This document shows positions 15,245 to 22,617 of a stretch of DNA of 36,144 nucleotides, in pieces; the stretch's first letter is position 1; the number at the start of each line of letters is the position of its first letter. The stretch lies in assembly GCA_017614315.1 (NCBI GenBank), contig JAGACA010000014.1:1-36144 (forward strand), given 5' to 3'. This stretch comes from Clostridia bacterium. Lineage in GTDB: Bacteria; Bacillota; Clostridia; Christensenellales; CAG-138. Position numbers and translations under genes: made by a program. The notes under the pieces are model-generated. The model ran no database searches, had not been told where the DNA came from, and was given only the letters and a program-made list of their open reading frames with translations.

Positions 15245-17062
15245 GTGCAGAATCGTGCAATGAAACGCCGCGTTCGGCTGAACAAGCTGAAAACATTTTT
15301 CTCAAAACCGCAAAACATAATCCTGCTTGTCCTCGGCATCGTTCTGACCGTCACGACTGTCGCGCCGATCATAGCCATAGCCAAGGATACGATCACGGTC
15401 CATCCTGGCACTATCGACGCGAACATTTCCGGAAAGACGGAAGGATTCACGCTCGCCAACTACGTCGATCTGTTCACATCGAGAACGGCCAAGACGAACC
15501 TGTGGACGCCGCTTGTCAACACGCTTTTACTGTCCACTATCGCGTGCGTGGTCTCGATCGTATTCGGCGGTGTCTTTGCGTTTTTGATCACAAGAACAAA
15601 CTTAAAGTTCCGTAAATACCTAAGCTCGATATTCATATTCCCGTACATCATGCCGCAGTGGACGCTCGCGGTCGTATGGAAAAACCTGTTTTATTCCAAT
15701 GCCGTAACGCACAGTGCGAACGGTCTTCTCGCCTCGGTATTCGGCATAACGATGCCCGCGTGGTGGTGTCAGGGCCTGTTCCCCTCGGCAATGGTGCTGG
15801 GTCTTCACTACGCGCCTTTTGCATACATCCTCATCGGCGGAATATTCCGCAACATGGACGCCAACCTCGAGGAGGCCGCGACGATACTCGACACCCCGCG
15901 CTGGAAGACCATGTTCCGCATAACCCTACCGATGATAAAGCCCGCGATACTCTCGACGGTGCTCCTCGTATTCGGCAGCGCAATGGGTTCGTATCCCGTA
16001 CCGCATTACCTGAATTTCGAAACTCTTTCCACGAAGTACATCTCGATGAACAGCTCGCGAACGGGCGAAGCGAGTATCCTCGCCATTATCATGATGGTGT
16101 TCGGCGTCGCGATACTGCTCGCGAACCAGCTCACGCTGAAGAGCCGCAAGAGCTACACGACCGTCACGGGCAAATCGGGACAGATCTCCCGCTTCAATCT
16201 CGGCAAGTCCGGCAAGTACGTGATCGGTGCGATACTCATCGTGATTACCTTCTTCACGAGCATCTATCCGATCATCTCCTTCGCGTTCGAGACCTTCCTG
16301 CCCAACCCCGGCGATTATAGCTTCCTGTACACCGGCAATATCCAGAACCTTACGACGAAGTGGTGGATCACGTCGGAGAACGTCACCGAGAACGGCATGT
16401 ACGGACAGCAGGGCATGCTGTATAACAAGACGATCTGGCATGCTTACGGCGGCACGCTGCTCGTGTCCGTCGCATGCGCCCTGACCGCCGGCATAATAGG
16501 AACGCTCATCGGCTATGCCGTCAGCAAGAACAGAAGATCCAAGTGGGCGAACTACGTCAACAACATGGCCTTCCTGCCGTACCTGATGCCCTCCATCGCG
16601 GTCGGCGTCGCGTTCTTCATACTGTTCTCGAACAAGTACGTCAACCTGTTCAACACCTACTGGCTGCTGATCATAGTCGGTACGGTCAAGTACATACCGT
16701 TCGCAAGCCGAGCCTCGCTGAACTCCATGCTGCAGCTCTCGGGCGAGATAGAGGAGGCGGCGATCATACAGGACATCCCGTGGTTCAAGCGAATGTTCCG
16801 CATTATCGTGCCTATCCAGAAATCCTCGATCATATCGGGCTTCATGCTCCCGTTCATGACCTGTCTCCGCGAGCTGTCGCTGTTCATGCTGCTCTGTACG
16901 CAGGGCTACATACTCTCCACGACGCTCGACTATTTCGACGAAATGGGTCTTTATGCGTTCTCGAGCGGTATCAACCTGATCCTTATCGTCACGATACTGA
17001 TATTCAACACTGTCGTCAATAAAGTCACCGGCGCAAGCCTGGACGAAGGCATAGGAGGTTAA
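15245..17062 (+). CDS. ABC importer permease, two fused membrane domains
   Basis: A 605-aa membrane protein carrying two complete permease halves, as in FbpB-like iron and related transporters. Each half ends with an EAA coupling loop: EEAATILDTPRWKTMFRITLP at about residues 210-230 and EEAAIIQDIPWFKRMFRIIVP near residue 500. About twelve hydrophobic helices are visible, six per half, joined by a segment near residues 300-335. An extracytoplasmic loop of about 60 residues (NPGDYSFLYTGNIQN onward) interrupts the second half. The start is taken as GTG at 15245 because GGAGG lies 8 nt upstream; an ATG at 15260 is the alternative. It ends 2 nt before the ATPase gene, whose ribosome site lies inside it. 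Confidence 0.9.
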   Translation: MQNRAMKRRVRLNKLKTFFSKPQNIILLVLGIVLTVTTVAPIIAIAKDTITVHPGTIDANISGKTEGFTLANYVDLFTSRTAKTNLWTPLVNTLLLSTIACVVSIVFGGVFAFLITRTNLKFRKYLSSIFIFPYIMPQWTLAVVWKNLFYSNAVTHSANGLLASVFGITMPAWWCQGLFPSAMVLGLHYAPFAYILIGGIFRNMDANLEEAATILDTPRWKTMFRITLPMIKPAILSTVLLVFGSAMGSYPVPHYLNFETLSTKYISMNSSRTGEASILAIIMMVFGVAILLANQLTLKSRKSYTTVTGKSGQISRFNLGKSGKYVIGAILIVITFFTSIYPIISFAFETFLPNPGDYSFLYTGNIQNLTTKWWITSENVTENGMYGQQGMLYNKTIWHAYGGTLLVSVACALTAGIIGTLIGYAVSKNRRSKWANYVNNMAFLPYLMPSIAVGVAFFILFSNKYVNLFNTYWLLIIVGTVKYIPFASRASLNSMLQLSGEIEEAAIIQDIPWFKRMFRIIVPIQKSSIISGFMLPFMTCLRELSLFMLLCTQGYILSTTLDYFDEMGLYAFSSGINLILIVTILIFNTVVNKVTGASLDEGIGG

Positions 17063-17064
17063 TT

Positions 17065-18687
17065 ATGCCTAAAATTGTATTAGAAAAGATAACAAAGCGC
17101 TGGAAGAAATTCTACGCTGTCGAAAACCTCGATCTCGTCATCGAGGACAACGCGTTCGTTACCCTGCTCGGCCCGTCCGGCTGCGGCAAGACGACCACGC
17201 TCCGCATGATCGCCGGTCTCGAGACCCCGACCGAAGGCCGCATCACGATAGGCGACAAGGTCGTATTCGACTCCGAAGCGGGCATCAACGTCCCCGCCAA
17301 CAAGCGTAAGGTCGGCTTCCTGTTCCAGAACTACGCGCTCTGGCCCAACATGACCGTCTATGACAACATCGCTTTCGGTTTGAAGAACATCAACGAGCCG
17401 AAGGAGACCTATGACTTTGAGGCGAAGAACAACGCCCGCCTCATCGAGATCCTCAAGGATCCGCAGGGCGTTAAGGGCGTCATCGAGGACTGCAGGGACA
17501 AGAAGGGCGCCCTCGACAAGAAAAAAGCCGTCATCAAGCTGATCGATACATACACGATCTCCATGATGACCGCGAAAAAGCTCATGGGTTATGACCTCGA
17601 CAAGGCGGCTTCGATCTCAAAGGAGCTCGAGGCAAAGCTCAACTCTCAGCTCGCTGATCACAAGGCAAAGGGCGAAACGCTCGACGCCGATTACCGCATA
17701 CTGAAGAACGGCAAGCCCGTCGTCGTAAAGCGCAAGCTCACCCGCGAAGAGGTCGACCTCGCCGTCCGCCGCGTGTCCAGGATAGTCAAGATAGGTATGT
17801 TTATGGATCGCTATCCCGCGGAGCTCTCCGGCGGCCAGCAGCAGCGCGTCGCGATCGCGAGGACGCTCGCTCCCGAACCCAGCGTGCTGTTCATGGACGA
17901 GCCGCTGTCGAACCTCGACGCCAAGCTCCGCCTTGAGATGCGTTACGAGCTCCAGAGGCTCCACGTCGAGACCGGTTCGACCTTCGTCTACGTCACGCAC
18001 GACCAGATGGAGGCAATGACGCTCGCGACGAGCATCTGCCTTATCAACAACGGCGTGCTCCAGCAGTACGACGCCCCGCTCACCGTCTATAACAGGCCGA
18101 ACAACCTGTTCGTCGCCGACTTCGTCGGGAATCCCTCGATCAACTTCATCGAGACTCACGGCGAGCAGGATCCCGACGGCTCGGTCAAACTCGACGTCCT
18201 CGGCGGCAATACCGTGACCTTCCATCCGAACGCGCCCATCGATCTTGCCGCGTGGAACGCGGAGCGCGACGAGCTCCTCGTGAAGGACGCCGAATACCGC
18301 GCCGAGCTCGCGAAGCAGAAGGGCTATGTCGAGAAGGGCAATAAGGACGAGGTCTTCCGCTACAACATCGCCAAGGTCGAGGAGGAGGACACCTCCATCG
18401 AGGACGAACCCGTCATCGTCGACGGCGATTACGTGCTCGGCGTGCGTCCCGAATTCATCCGCCTCGGCGAGAACGGCCTTGACGGCGAGATCTACGGCGC
18501 GATGCCCACAGGTATGGAATCCACCCTCAAGATCCGCGTGGGCGAGTTCCTGCTTACCGGCGTCGTGTTCGGCGACACGCTCTACACGATCGGCTCCCAG
18601 TCCAAGATCCACTTCACCGGCAGCTCCATAATGCTGTTCGACAGGAAGTCCGGCCGCTACATCACGTCCGGCTCGATCGAGGTATAA
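17065..18687 (+). CDS. ABC importer ATPase with a large helical-domain insertion
   Basis: A 540-aa nucleotide-binding subunit, much longer than the usual 350-380 aa. Walker A GPSGCGKT is at 36-43, the Q-loop FQNYALWPNMTVYDNIAFGLK around Gln88, signature LSGGQQQR from 254, Walker B VLFMDEP near 274-280, and the H-loop His at 312. The Q-loop to signature distance is about 166 residues against about 50 in MalK-type proteins. Roughly 115 residues (about 111-225) are therefore inserted in the helical subdomain that contacts the permease. That insert is Lys/Glu/Asp-rich and helical-looking. A further charged stretch (about 380-450) interrupts the C-terminal TOBE-like region before YVLGVRPEFIRL. All catalytic motifs are intact. 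AGGAGG precedes the ATG. Confidence 0.92.
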   Translation: MPKIVLEKITKRWKKFYAVENLDLVIEDNAFVTLLGPSGCGKTTTLRMIAGLETPTEGRITIGDKVVFDSEAGINVPANKRKVGFLFQNYALWPNMTVYDNIAFGLKNINEPKETYDFEAKNNARLIEILKDPQGVKGVIEDCRDKKGALDKKKAVIKLIDTYTISMMTAKKLMGYDLDKAASISKELEAKLNSQLADHKAKGETLDADYRILKNGKPVVVKRKLTREEVDLAVRRVSRIVKIGMFMDRYPAELSGGQQQRVAIARTLAPEPSVLFMDEPLSNLDAKLRLEMRYELQRLHVETGSTFVYVTHDQMEAMTLATSICLINNGVLQQYDAPLTVYNRPNNLFVADFVGNPSINFIETHGEQDPDGSVKLDVLGGNTVTFHPNAPIDLAAWNAERDELLVKDAEYRAELAKQKGYVEKGNKDEVFRYNIAKVEEEDTSIEDEPVIVDGDYVLGVRPEFIRLGENGLDGEIYGAMPTGMESTLKIRVGEFLLTGVVFGDTLYTIGSQSKIHFTGSSIMLFDRKSGRYITSGSIEV

Positions 18688-18701
18688 CGAATATCGAACG
18701 A

Positions 18702-18736
18702 AAAGCGGACATGCGATCGCATGTCCGCTTTGCTTT
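18702..18736 (+). terminator. Terminator of the ABC importer operon
   Basis: AAAGCGGACATGC, loop GATC, GCATGTCCGCTTT: a perfect 13-bp stem followed by TTTGCTTT. It is also usable from the minus strand. Confidence 0.9.
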
Positions 18737-18743
18737 ATAGATC

Positions 18744-18786
18744 CTACCTGCGGATATACATCCGCGTCATGTCCGGCTCGCCGTCG
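18744..18786 (-). pseudogene. Orphan C-terminal tail of a GNAT acetyltransferase
   Basis: On the minus strand this encodes DGEPDMTRMYIRR and a stop, nearly identical to the end DGEPDMTRMYIHR of the intact GNAT at 19762-20214. At the DNA level 18739-18786 matches 19757-19804 at 46 of 48 positions. Upstream, the same frame stays open for about 25 codons into the end of the formyltransferase gene, but similarity to the GNAT is lost. It is a remnant of a duplicated or displaced gene. Confidence 0.8.
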
Positions 18787-18843
18787 AAACGAACCGGCGC
18801 GTTGATCGATCGCGGACGATACTCCGAAGAACAGTCGGGATGT

Positions 18844-19530
18844 TTATTGTTCCCCAAAGGTTTTCTTATACTGTTCGAATTCTTCAAGCAATGTTTTTTC
18901 AACGTCCTCCGGCATTCGCTTGTGAACCGGATAATCCTGGGGAAGCATCATTTGAGTGCAGTCATTATCGAGCTTTTCAATAGCTTCGACCAGCATCGAC
19001 ACTTCGTTTTCATATACGCGTTGAGCCACGGCATGGAAGGTATCATACATATTGATCGGTATTCTCCTCCGCTCTATGACTTCGCCCGCGTCAATATAAT
19101 CGCCGATCAAATGCGTTGTAACGCCTATAGGTTCGCCTTCGACGATCGCCCACTTAAAAGCGTCAAGTCCTCTGCAATTCGGGATATAACCGGGGTGTGC
19201 GTTGATGATAGTGTGAGATTTTACAAAACTTTCGGGCAGTATTCCCGCGCCGGCGACCAAAACAATGCGATCCTGTTCGATCTGGAAGGATTCAAGAGCT
19301 CCGGTTTCATAACGGTATCCGAAGTTTTTTGCCAGCACTTCTGTTTCGGGAACGTTGAAATGCATTTCCGGCCGATGCTGTATCAGCGGAAATCTCTTCT
19401 TTTGATAATGAAACGGGATCGCATAAACGATAACGTCCTCGTAACCGTTTGCTTTCAAAATGCTCAACAAGTCAAATGTTTTCCTGTGCTTTACAGGGTA
19501 AGTCAGCACAGCGATCTTTTTTGTTTTCAT
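18844..19530 (-). CDS. Formyltransferase-family protein (PurN/Fmt-like fold)
   Basis: A 228-aa protein with the formyltransferase N-terminal domain. IINAHPGYIPNCRGLDAFKWAI gives the conserved Asn110 and His112. GVTTHLIGDYIDAGEVI gives the third catalytic residue, aligned with PurN Asp144, at Asp147. Such enzymes move a formyl group from 10-formyl-tetrahydrofolate to an amine. It lacks the tRNA-binding C-terminal domain of Fmt, and PurN sits in purine operons, so the acceptor may be an amino sugar or a small molecule (inference). The start is at 19530, behind GGAGGT; the open frame upstream is AT-rich noise. The gene is visibly more AT-rich than all its neighbours and sits between two copies of a GNAT tail, suggesting acquisition. 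Confidence 0.82.
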   Translation of the reverse strand: MKTKKIAVLTYPVKHRKTFDLLSILKANGYEDVIVYAIPFHYQKKRFPLIQHRPEMHFNVPETEVLAKNFGYRYETGALESFQIEQDRIVLVAGAGILPESFVKSHTIINAHPGYIPNCRGLDAFKWAIVEGEPIGVTTHLIGDYIDAGEVIERRRIPINMYDTFHAVAQRVYENEVSMLVEAIEKLDNDCTQMMLPQDYPVHKRMPEDVEKTLLEEFEQYKKTFGEQ

Positions 19531-19591
19531 GAGACCTCCATCAATGCGGATTTGTCTGCGTTTTTGCAAACCGAAAAAACAGCTCGCCGGT

Positions 19592-19600
19592 ATTATAACA
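19592..19600 (-). promoter_or_regulatory. Extended -10 promoter of the formyltransferase gene
   Basis: TGTTATAAT on the minus strand (hexamer TATAAT at 19592-19597). No convincing -35 is present. The start codon is about 60 nt downstream. Confidence 0.55.
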
Positions 19601-19707
19601 CAGACTGACGTGGATTTCCATACCGGATAACAGAAAGCGTTCAAAAACAGACGAATCAACAGCCCGGGCAAGAGACGGAACAGTTTATATGCACAATACG
19701 AAGGATC

Positions 19708-19738
19708 AAAAAAGGCACAGTCCATTACAGACTGCACC
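19708..19738 (-). terminator. Terminator after the minus-strand GNAT gene
   Basis: On the minus strand GGTGCAGTC, loop of 7, GACTGTGCC, then TTTTTT: a 9-bp stem with two G-U pairs. It isolates the YunG-GNAT unit from the formyltransferase gene, which therefore needs its own promoter. Confidence 0.8.
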
Positions 19739-19761
19739 AACCAACGTTTTTTTGTCAGATC

Positions 19762-20214
19762 CTACCTGTGGATATACATCCGCGTCATGTCGGGCTCGCC
19801 GTCGCCCTGCACCAAACACAGGAACTCCCAGCCGTAACGCTCGTAAAAGCCCGTGTGATCCGTGACGAGATAAACGGGGGAGACGCCTTTCTTCCTCAGA
19901 TCCTCGACGGTCAGATCGAGGAGCCGTCCCGCTATCCCGCGGCCGCGGTGATCCTCTTCGGTATAGACCGCGCAGACGTTGGGGGAGAGATCCTTCCGGT
20001 CGTGAAAATCGTTCTCGATGACGCCCATGCCGCCGACTATCCTCTCGCCGTCAAGGCAAAGGTACCAGCCGTACTCCGTGCTTCCTTTTAGATACGCGTC
20101 CATGCACTCGAGATACGCCTCCTTCGGCACGCCCCATTTCGAATGGAACCACTCCGCGGCGGCGTCCTTAAGCTCGGGAATATCCCTCAATGTGACGAAA
20201 CGAAGCTCACTCAT
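19762..20214 (-). CDS. GNAT family N-acetyltransferase
   Basis: A 150-aa acetyltransferase. RFVTLRDIPELKDAAAEWFHSKWG is the first strand-helix. VCAVYTEEDHRGRGIAGRLLDLTVEDLRKKG holds motif A with the RGRGIA acetyl-CoA loop. VYLVTDHTGFYERYGWEFL is the conserved C-terminal 'gFYerlGw' block. It resembles small bacterial GNATs that act on small amines or antibiotics, but the substrate cannot be set. Its start overlaps the 3' end of the YunG-like gene by 8 nt, so the two are one transcript. A near-identical copy of its last 16 codons lies 1 kb away at 18739-18786. Confidence 0.87.
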   Translation of the reverse strand: MSELRFVTLRDIPELKDAAAEWFHSKWGVPKEAYLECMDAYLKGSTEYGWYLCLDGERIVGGMGVIENDFHDRKDLSPNVCAVYTEEDHRGRGIAGRLLDLTVEDLRKKGVSPVYLVTDHTGFYERYGWEFLCLVQGDGEPDMTRMYIHR

Positions 20215-20626
20215 CCCTTTTACCGTTCTTCCTGTATTCTGCGTAAAGCTGCTTCAAAAGCTCATAGCGGCGCTTTTTGTCGGCGTCCGCAAAATGCACC
20301 TCGCGCGACTGCTCGTACCTGTCGGTGTAGTCGAGCTCCGCGGCCTTTTTGCCGAACTGCTCGCTGGTCAGGTCGAAGCGCACCCCGCCGACCACGTTAT
20401 AGCAGTGGAACCCGCCGGAGGGAAGGGGTATTCCGAACACGCGCCCGCCCATTATGTCCTGGACGAGAAACGAGGTTATCGAGCACTGCCCGAGGGTCGG
20501 ATTCTCCTCCGACCAGTCATCGCGCATGCCCGCCGCGCAGGTCTCCCTGCACCAGCAGTTAAGAAGATCGGAATACAGCCCGCGGACGTTATCGCCCACG
20601 CTTTCCTTGCCGTAAAAATCGTACAT
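20207..20626 (-). CDS. YunG-like protein
   Basis: A 139-aa soluble protein. The block CWCRETCAAGMRDDWSEENPTLGQCSITSFLVQDIMGG, followed by GGFHCYNVVGGVRFDLTSEQF, matches my recollection of the YunG family: conserved W, GQC, 'vvQD..GG', 'H..N' and 'DLT..QF'. The invariant Cys and His could be a Cys-His active site, which is inference. The function is unknown. The ATG at 20626 has GGAGAAA 7 nt before it; the frame upstream has no homology. The promoter at 20657-20685 reads it together with the overlapping GNAT gene. Confidence 0.75.
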   Translation of the reverse strand: MYDFYGKESVGDNVRGLYSDLLNCWCRETCAAGMRDDWSEENPTLGQCSITSFLVQDIMGGRVFGIPLPSGGFHCYNVVGGVRFDLTSEQFGKKAAELDYTDRYEQSREVHFADADKKRRYELLKQLYAEYRKNGKRDE

Positions 20627-20656
20627 GGCGTTTCTCCGTTTCCATACGTTTTTGTA

Positions 20657-20685
20657 ATAATACCATAAAACAGACCGGCGTTCAA
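20657..20685 (-). promoter_or_regulatory. Promoter of the YunG-GNAT unit
   Basis: TTGAAC (20680-20685), 17 nt, TATTAT (20657-20662) on the minus strand, about 30 nt before the YunG start. Confidence 0.75.
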
Positions 20686-20704
20686 TCCCCGGAAGAGACG
20701 GGAT

Positions 20705-20738
20705 CGGCAAAGCTCCGCGGGCGCGGGGCGCTTTGCCG
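20705..20738 (-). terminator. Strong hairpin downstream of glmS
   Basis: CGGCAAAGC and GCTTTGCCG pair around a GC-rich 16-nt centre that can itself pair. It has no T tract, so it could be a weak terminator or a 3' stabilising structure for the glnN-glmS mRNA; the poly-T stretch after the glmS stop lies before it instead. Confidence 0.45.
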
Positions 20739-20778
20739 AACCGCTGTATATTAAGGAGGACAGGATCGATCCGTTTTT

Positions 20779-22596
20779 TTATTCTACCGTGACCGACTTT
20801 GCGAGGTTCTTCGGCTTGTCAATATCACAGCCGTTTTCGAGCGCGACACAGTACGCGAACAGCTGCATGGGGATTATCTCGACCGCGGGGAAGAGCAGCG
20901 GATGCACGTCGGGCACCTGTATCACGTAATCCGCCTCGCCGTAGATGGCGCGGTTCGATTCCGGCGCCAGCGCGAGCACCTTCGCCCCGCGAGCCTTGAC
21001 CTGCTGGATGTTCGACGCGGTCTTTTCATAAAGCCTGTCGCAGCAGCAGAGCGCCGCCACGAGCCGGCCGGGCTCGATCAGCGCGATCGTGCCGTGCTTT
21101 AGCTCGCCCGCGGCGTAGGCCTCCGAATGCAGATAGGATATCTCTTTCAGCTTCAGGGAGCCCTCCATCGCGACCGCGTAATCGAGGTTCCTTCCGATGA
21201 AGAACATCGAGCTCCGGTCGTGATAGATCTTCGCGAGCTCCTTTGCTCCTCCCGAAAGGTCCAGCGCACGCTGCGCTTTGGACGGAAGCGCCTTGATGCT
21301 CCTGATCAGCCCGTCGTATTCCTCGCCGCCGAGCCTGCCGAGCCTCTCCGCCGCCCACACCGCGAAAAGATCCAGCACAACCAGCTGGGTCACGTATCCC
21401 TTCGTCGTGGCGACGGCGATCTCGGGTCCCGCCCAGGTGTATATCACGTGATCGGCAAGCTTCGCGATGGTACTTCCGACCACGTTCACGATCGCGAGCA
21501 CCGTCGCGCCGTTCTTTTTCGCCTCGCGCATCGCGGCGATCGTGTCGGCGGTCTCGCCGGACTGGCTTATCGCTATTACAAGCGTCTTTTCGCTCATCAC
21601 CGCGTTGCGGTAGCGGAATTCGCTCGCGACCTCCGCCTCGACCGGGATACGGCAGAGCGTTTCGATCACCAGCCTGCCGACGCAGCCCGCGTGATATGCC
21701 GAGCCGCATGCGGTTATCAGCACGCGGTCGAACGCGCTCATGTCGATATCGAGATCGTCGAGCTCGACGCGCCCGTTCTTTATCCTCGGCTCGATCGTTG
21801 CCTTTATAGCCTGGGGCTGCTCCATGATCTCCTTGAGCATGAAGTGGGGGTAGCCGCCCTTTTCGGCCGCGGCGATATCCCAAAGTATGTGGCGGAGCTT
21901 CTTCTCGACGGGACGGCCGTATCTGTTGAATATGCGGACGCCGTCCATCGATATCTCGGCCGTTTCGCCGTCGTCAAGGTCGATGACGTCCTTCGTGTGG
22001 CGGATGAGCGCCGTGATGTCGGACGCGAAATAGTTTTCCCCCGCGCCGACGCCCACGATAAGCGGGCTCGACATCCTCGCGGCGTACACGACGCCCGGAC
22101 AGTCGGCACAGATTACCGCAACGGCATAAGAGCCCGTAAGCCTCGCGACGGTGCGCATGAGGCTCTTCCTCACGTCGCCGTCGTAATAATACGCGAGCAG
22201 CTGAACGATGACCTCGGTATCGGTCTCGCTCTTGAACTCGACGCCCTTCTTTTCAAGATCCTTTTTGAGCTCCAGATAGTTTTCGATTATGCCGTTATGG
22301 ACTATCGCGAACCTGCCGTCCGCGGACATATGCGGGTGCGCGTTGACGTCGCTCGGGGAGCCGTGCGTCGCCCATCTGGTGTGGCCTATGCCGCATACGC
22401 CGTACAGTCCCAAGGTGCTTTCGGCCTTCGCGGCAAGATTCTCGACCTTGCCCGTCGCCTTTATCATCCTTATGCCATCGGCCGTCTGCACGGCGACGCC
22501 CGCGGAGTCGTATCCGCGGTATTCGAGGTTCTTCAAGCCCTCGAGCAGTATGGGTACGGCCTTGTCACAGCCGGTGTATCCGATTATTCCGCACAT
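20779..22596 (-). CDS. glmS: Glutamine--fructose-6-phosphate aminotransferase
   Basis: A 605-aa enzyme making glucosamine-6-phosphate from fructose-6-phosphate and glutamine, the first step to UDP-GlcNAc and cell wall. It begins MCGIIGYTG, with Cys2 the amidotransferase nucleophile after Met removal. GHTRWATHGSPS and VHNGIIENY complete the glutaminase domain (about 1-235). Two SIS sugar-isomerase domains follow (ITACGSAYHAG, AISQSGETADT; then FIGRNLDYAVAMEGSLKLKEISY). The C-terminus DKPKNLAKSVTVE carries the conserved catalytic Lys. The length is normal. AAGGAGG precedes the ATG, 21 nt after the glnN stop. No glmS ribozyme is possible in that short gap. Confidence 0.97.
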   Translation of the reverse strand: MCGIIGYTGCDKAVPILLEGLKNLEYRGYDSAGVAVQTADGIRMIKATGKVENLAAKAESTLGLYGVCGIGHTRWATHGSPSDVNAHPHMSADGRFAIVHNGIIENYLELKKDLEKKGVEFKSETDTEVIVQLLAYYYDGDVRKSLMRTVARLTGSYAVAVICADCPGVVYAARMSSPLIVGVGAGENYFASDITALIRHTKDVIDLDDGETAEISMDGVRIFNRYGRPVEKKLRHILWDIAAAEKGGYPHFMLKEIMEQPQAIKATIEPRIKNGRVELDDLDIDMSAFDRVLITACGSAYHAGCVGRLVIETLCRIPVEAEVASEFRYRNAVMSEKTLVIAISQSGETADTIAAMREAKKNGATVLAIVNVVGSTIAKLADHVIYTWAGPEIAVATTKGYVTQLVVLDLFAVWAAERLGRLGGEEYDGLIRSIKALPSKAQRALDLSGGAKELAKIYHDRSSMFFIGRNLDYAVAMEGSLKLKEISYLHSEAYAAGELKHGTIALIEPGRLVAALCCCDRLYEKTASNIQQVKARGAKVLALAPESNRAIYGEADYVIQVPDVHPLLFPAVEIIPMQLFAYCVALENGCDIDKPKNLAKSVTVE

Positions 22597-22617
22597 ATTG
22601 GATCCTCCTTGATTTCG

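Noticed and set aside
18721-19608. 295-codon plus-strand frame opposite the formyltransferase gene
   Set aside because: Antisense to a gene with a complete catalytic triad; no ribosome site or domain.
22597-22617. glmS ribozyme before glmS
   Set aside because: Only 21 nt separate the glnN stop from the glmS start, too short for the ribozyme, and no core motif is seen.
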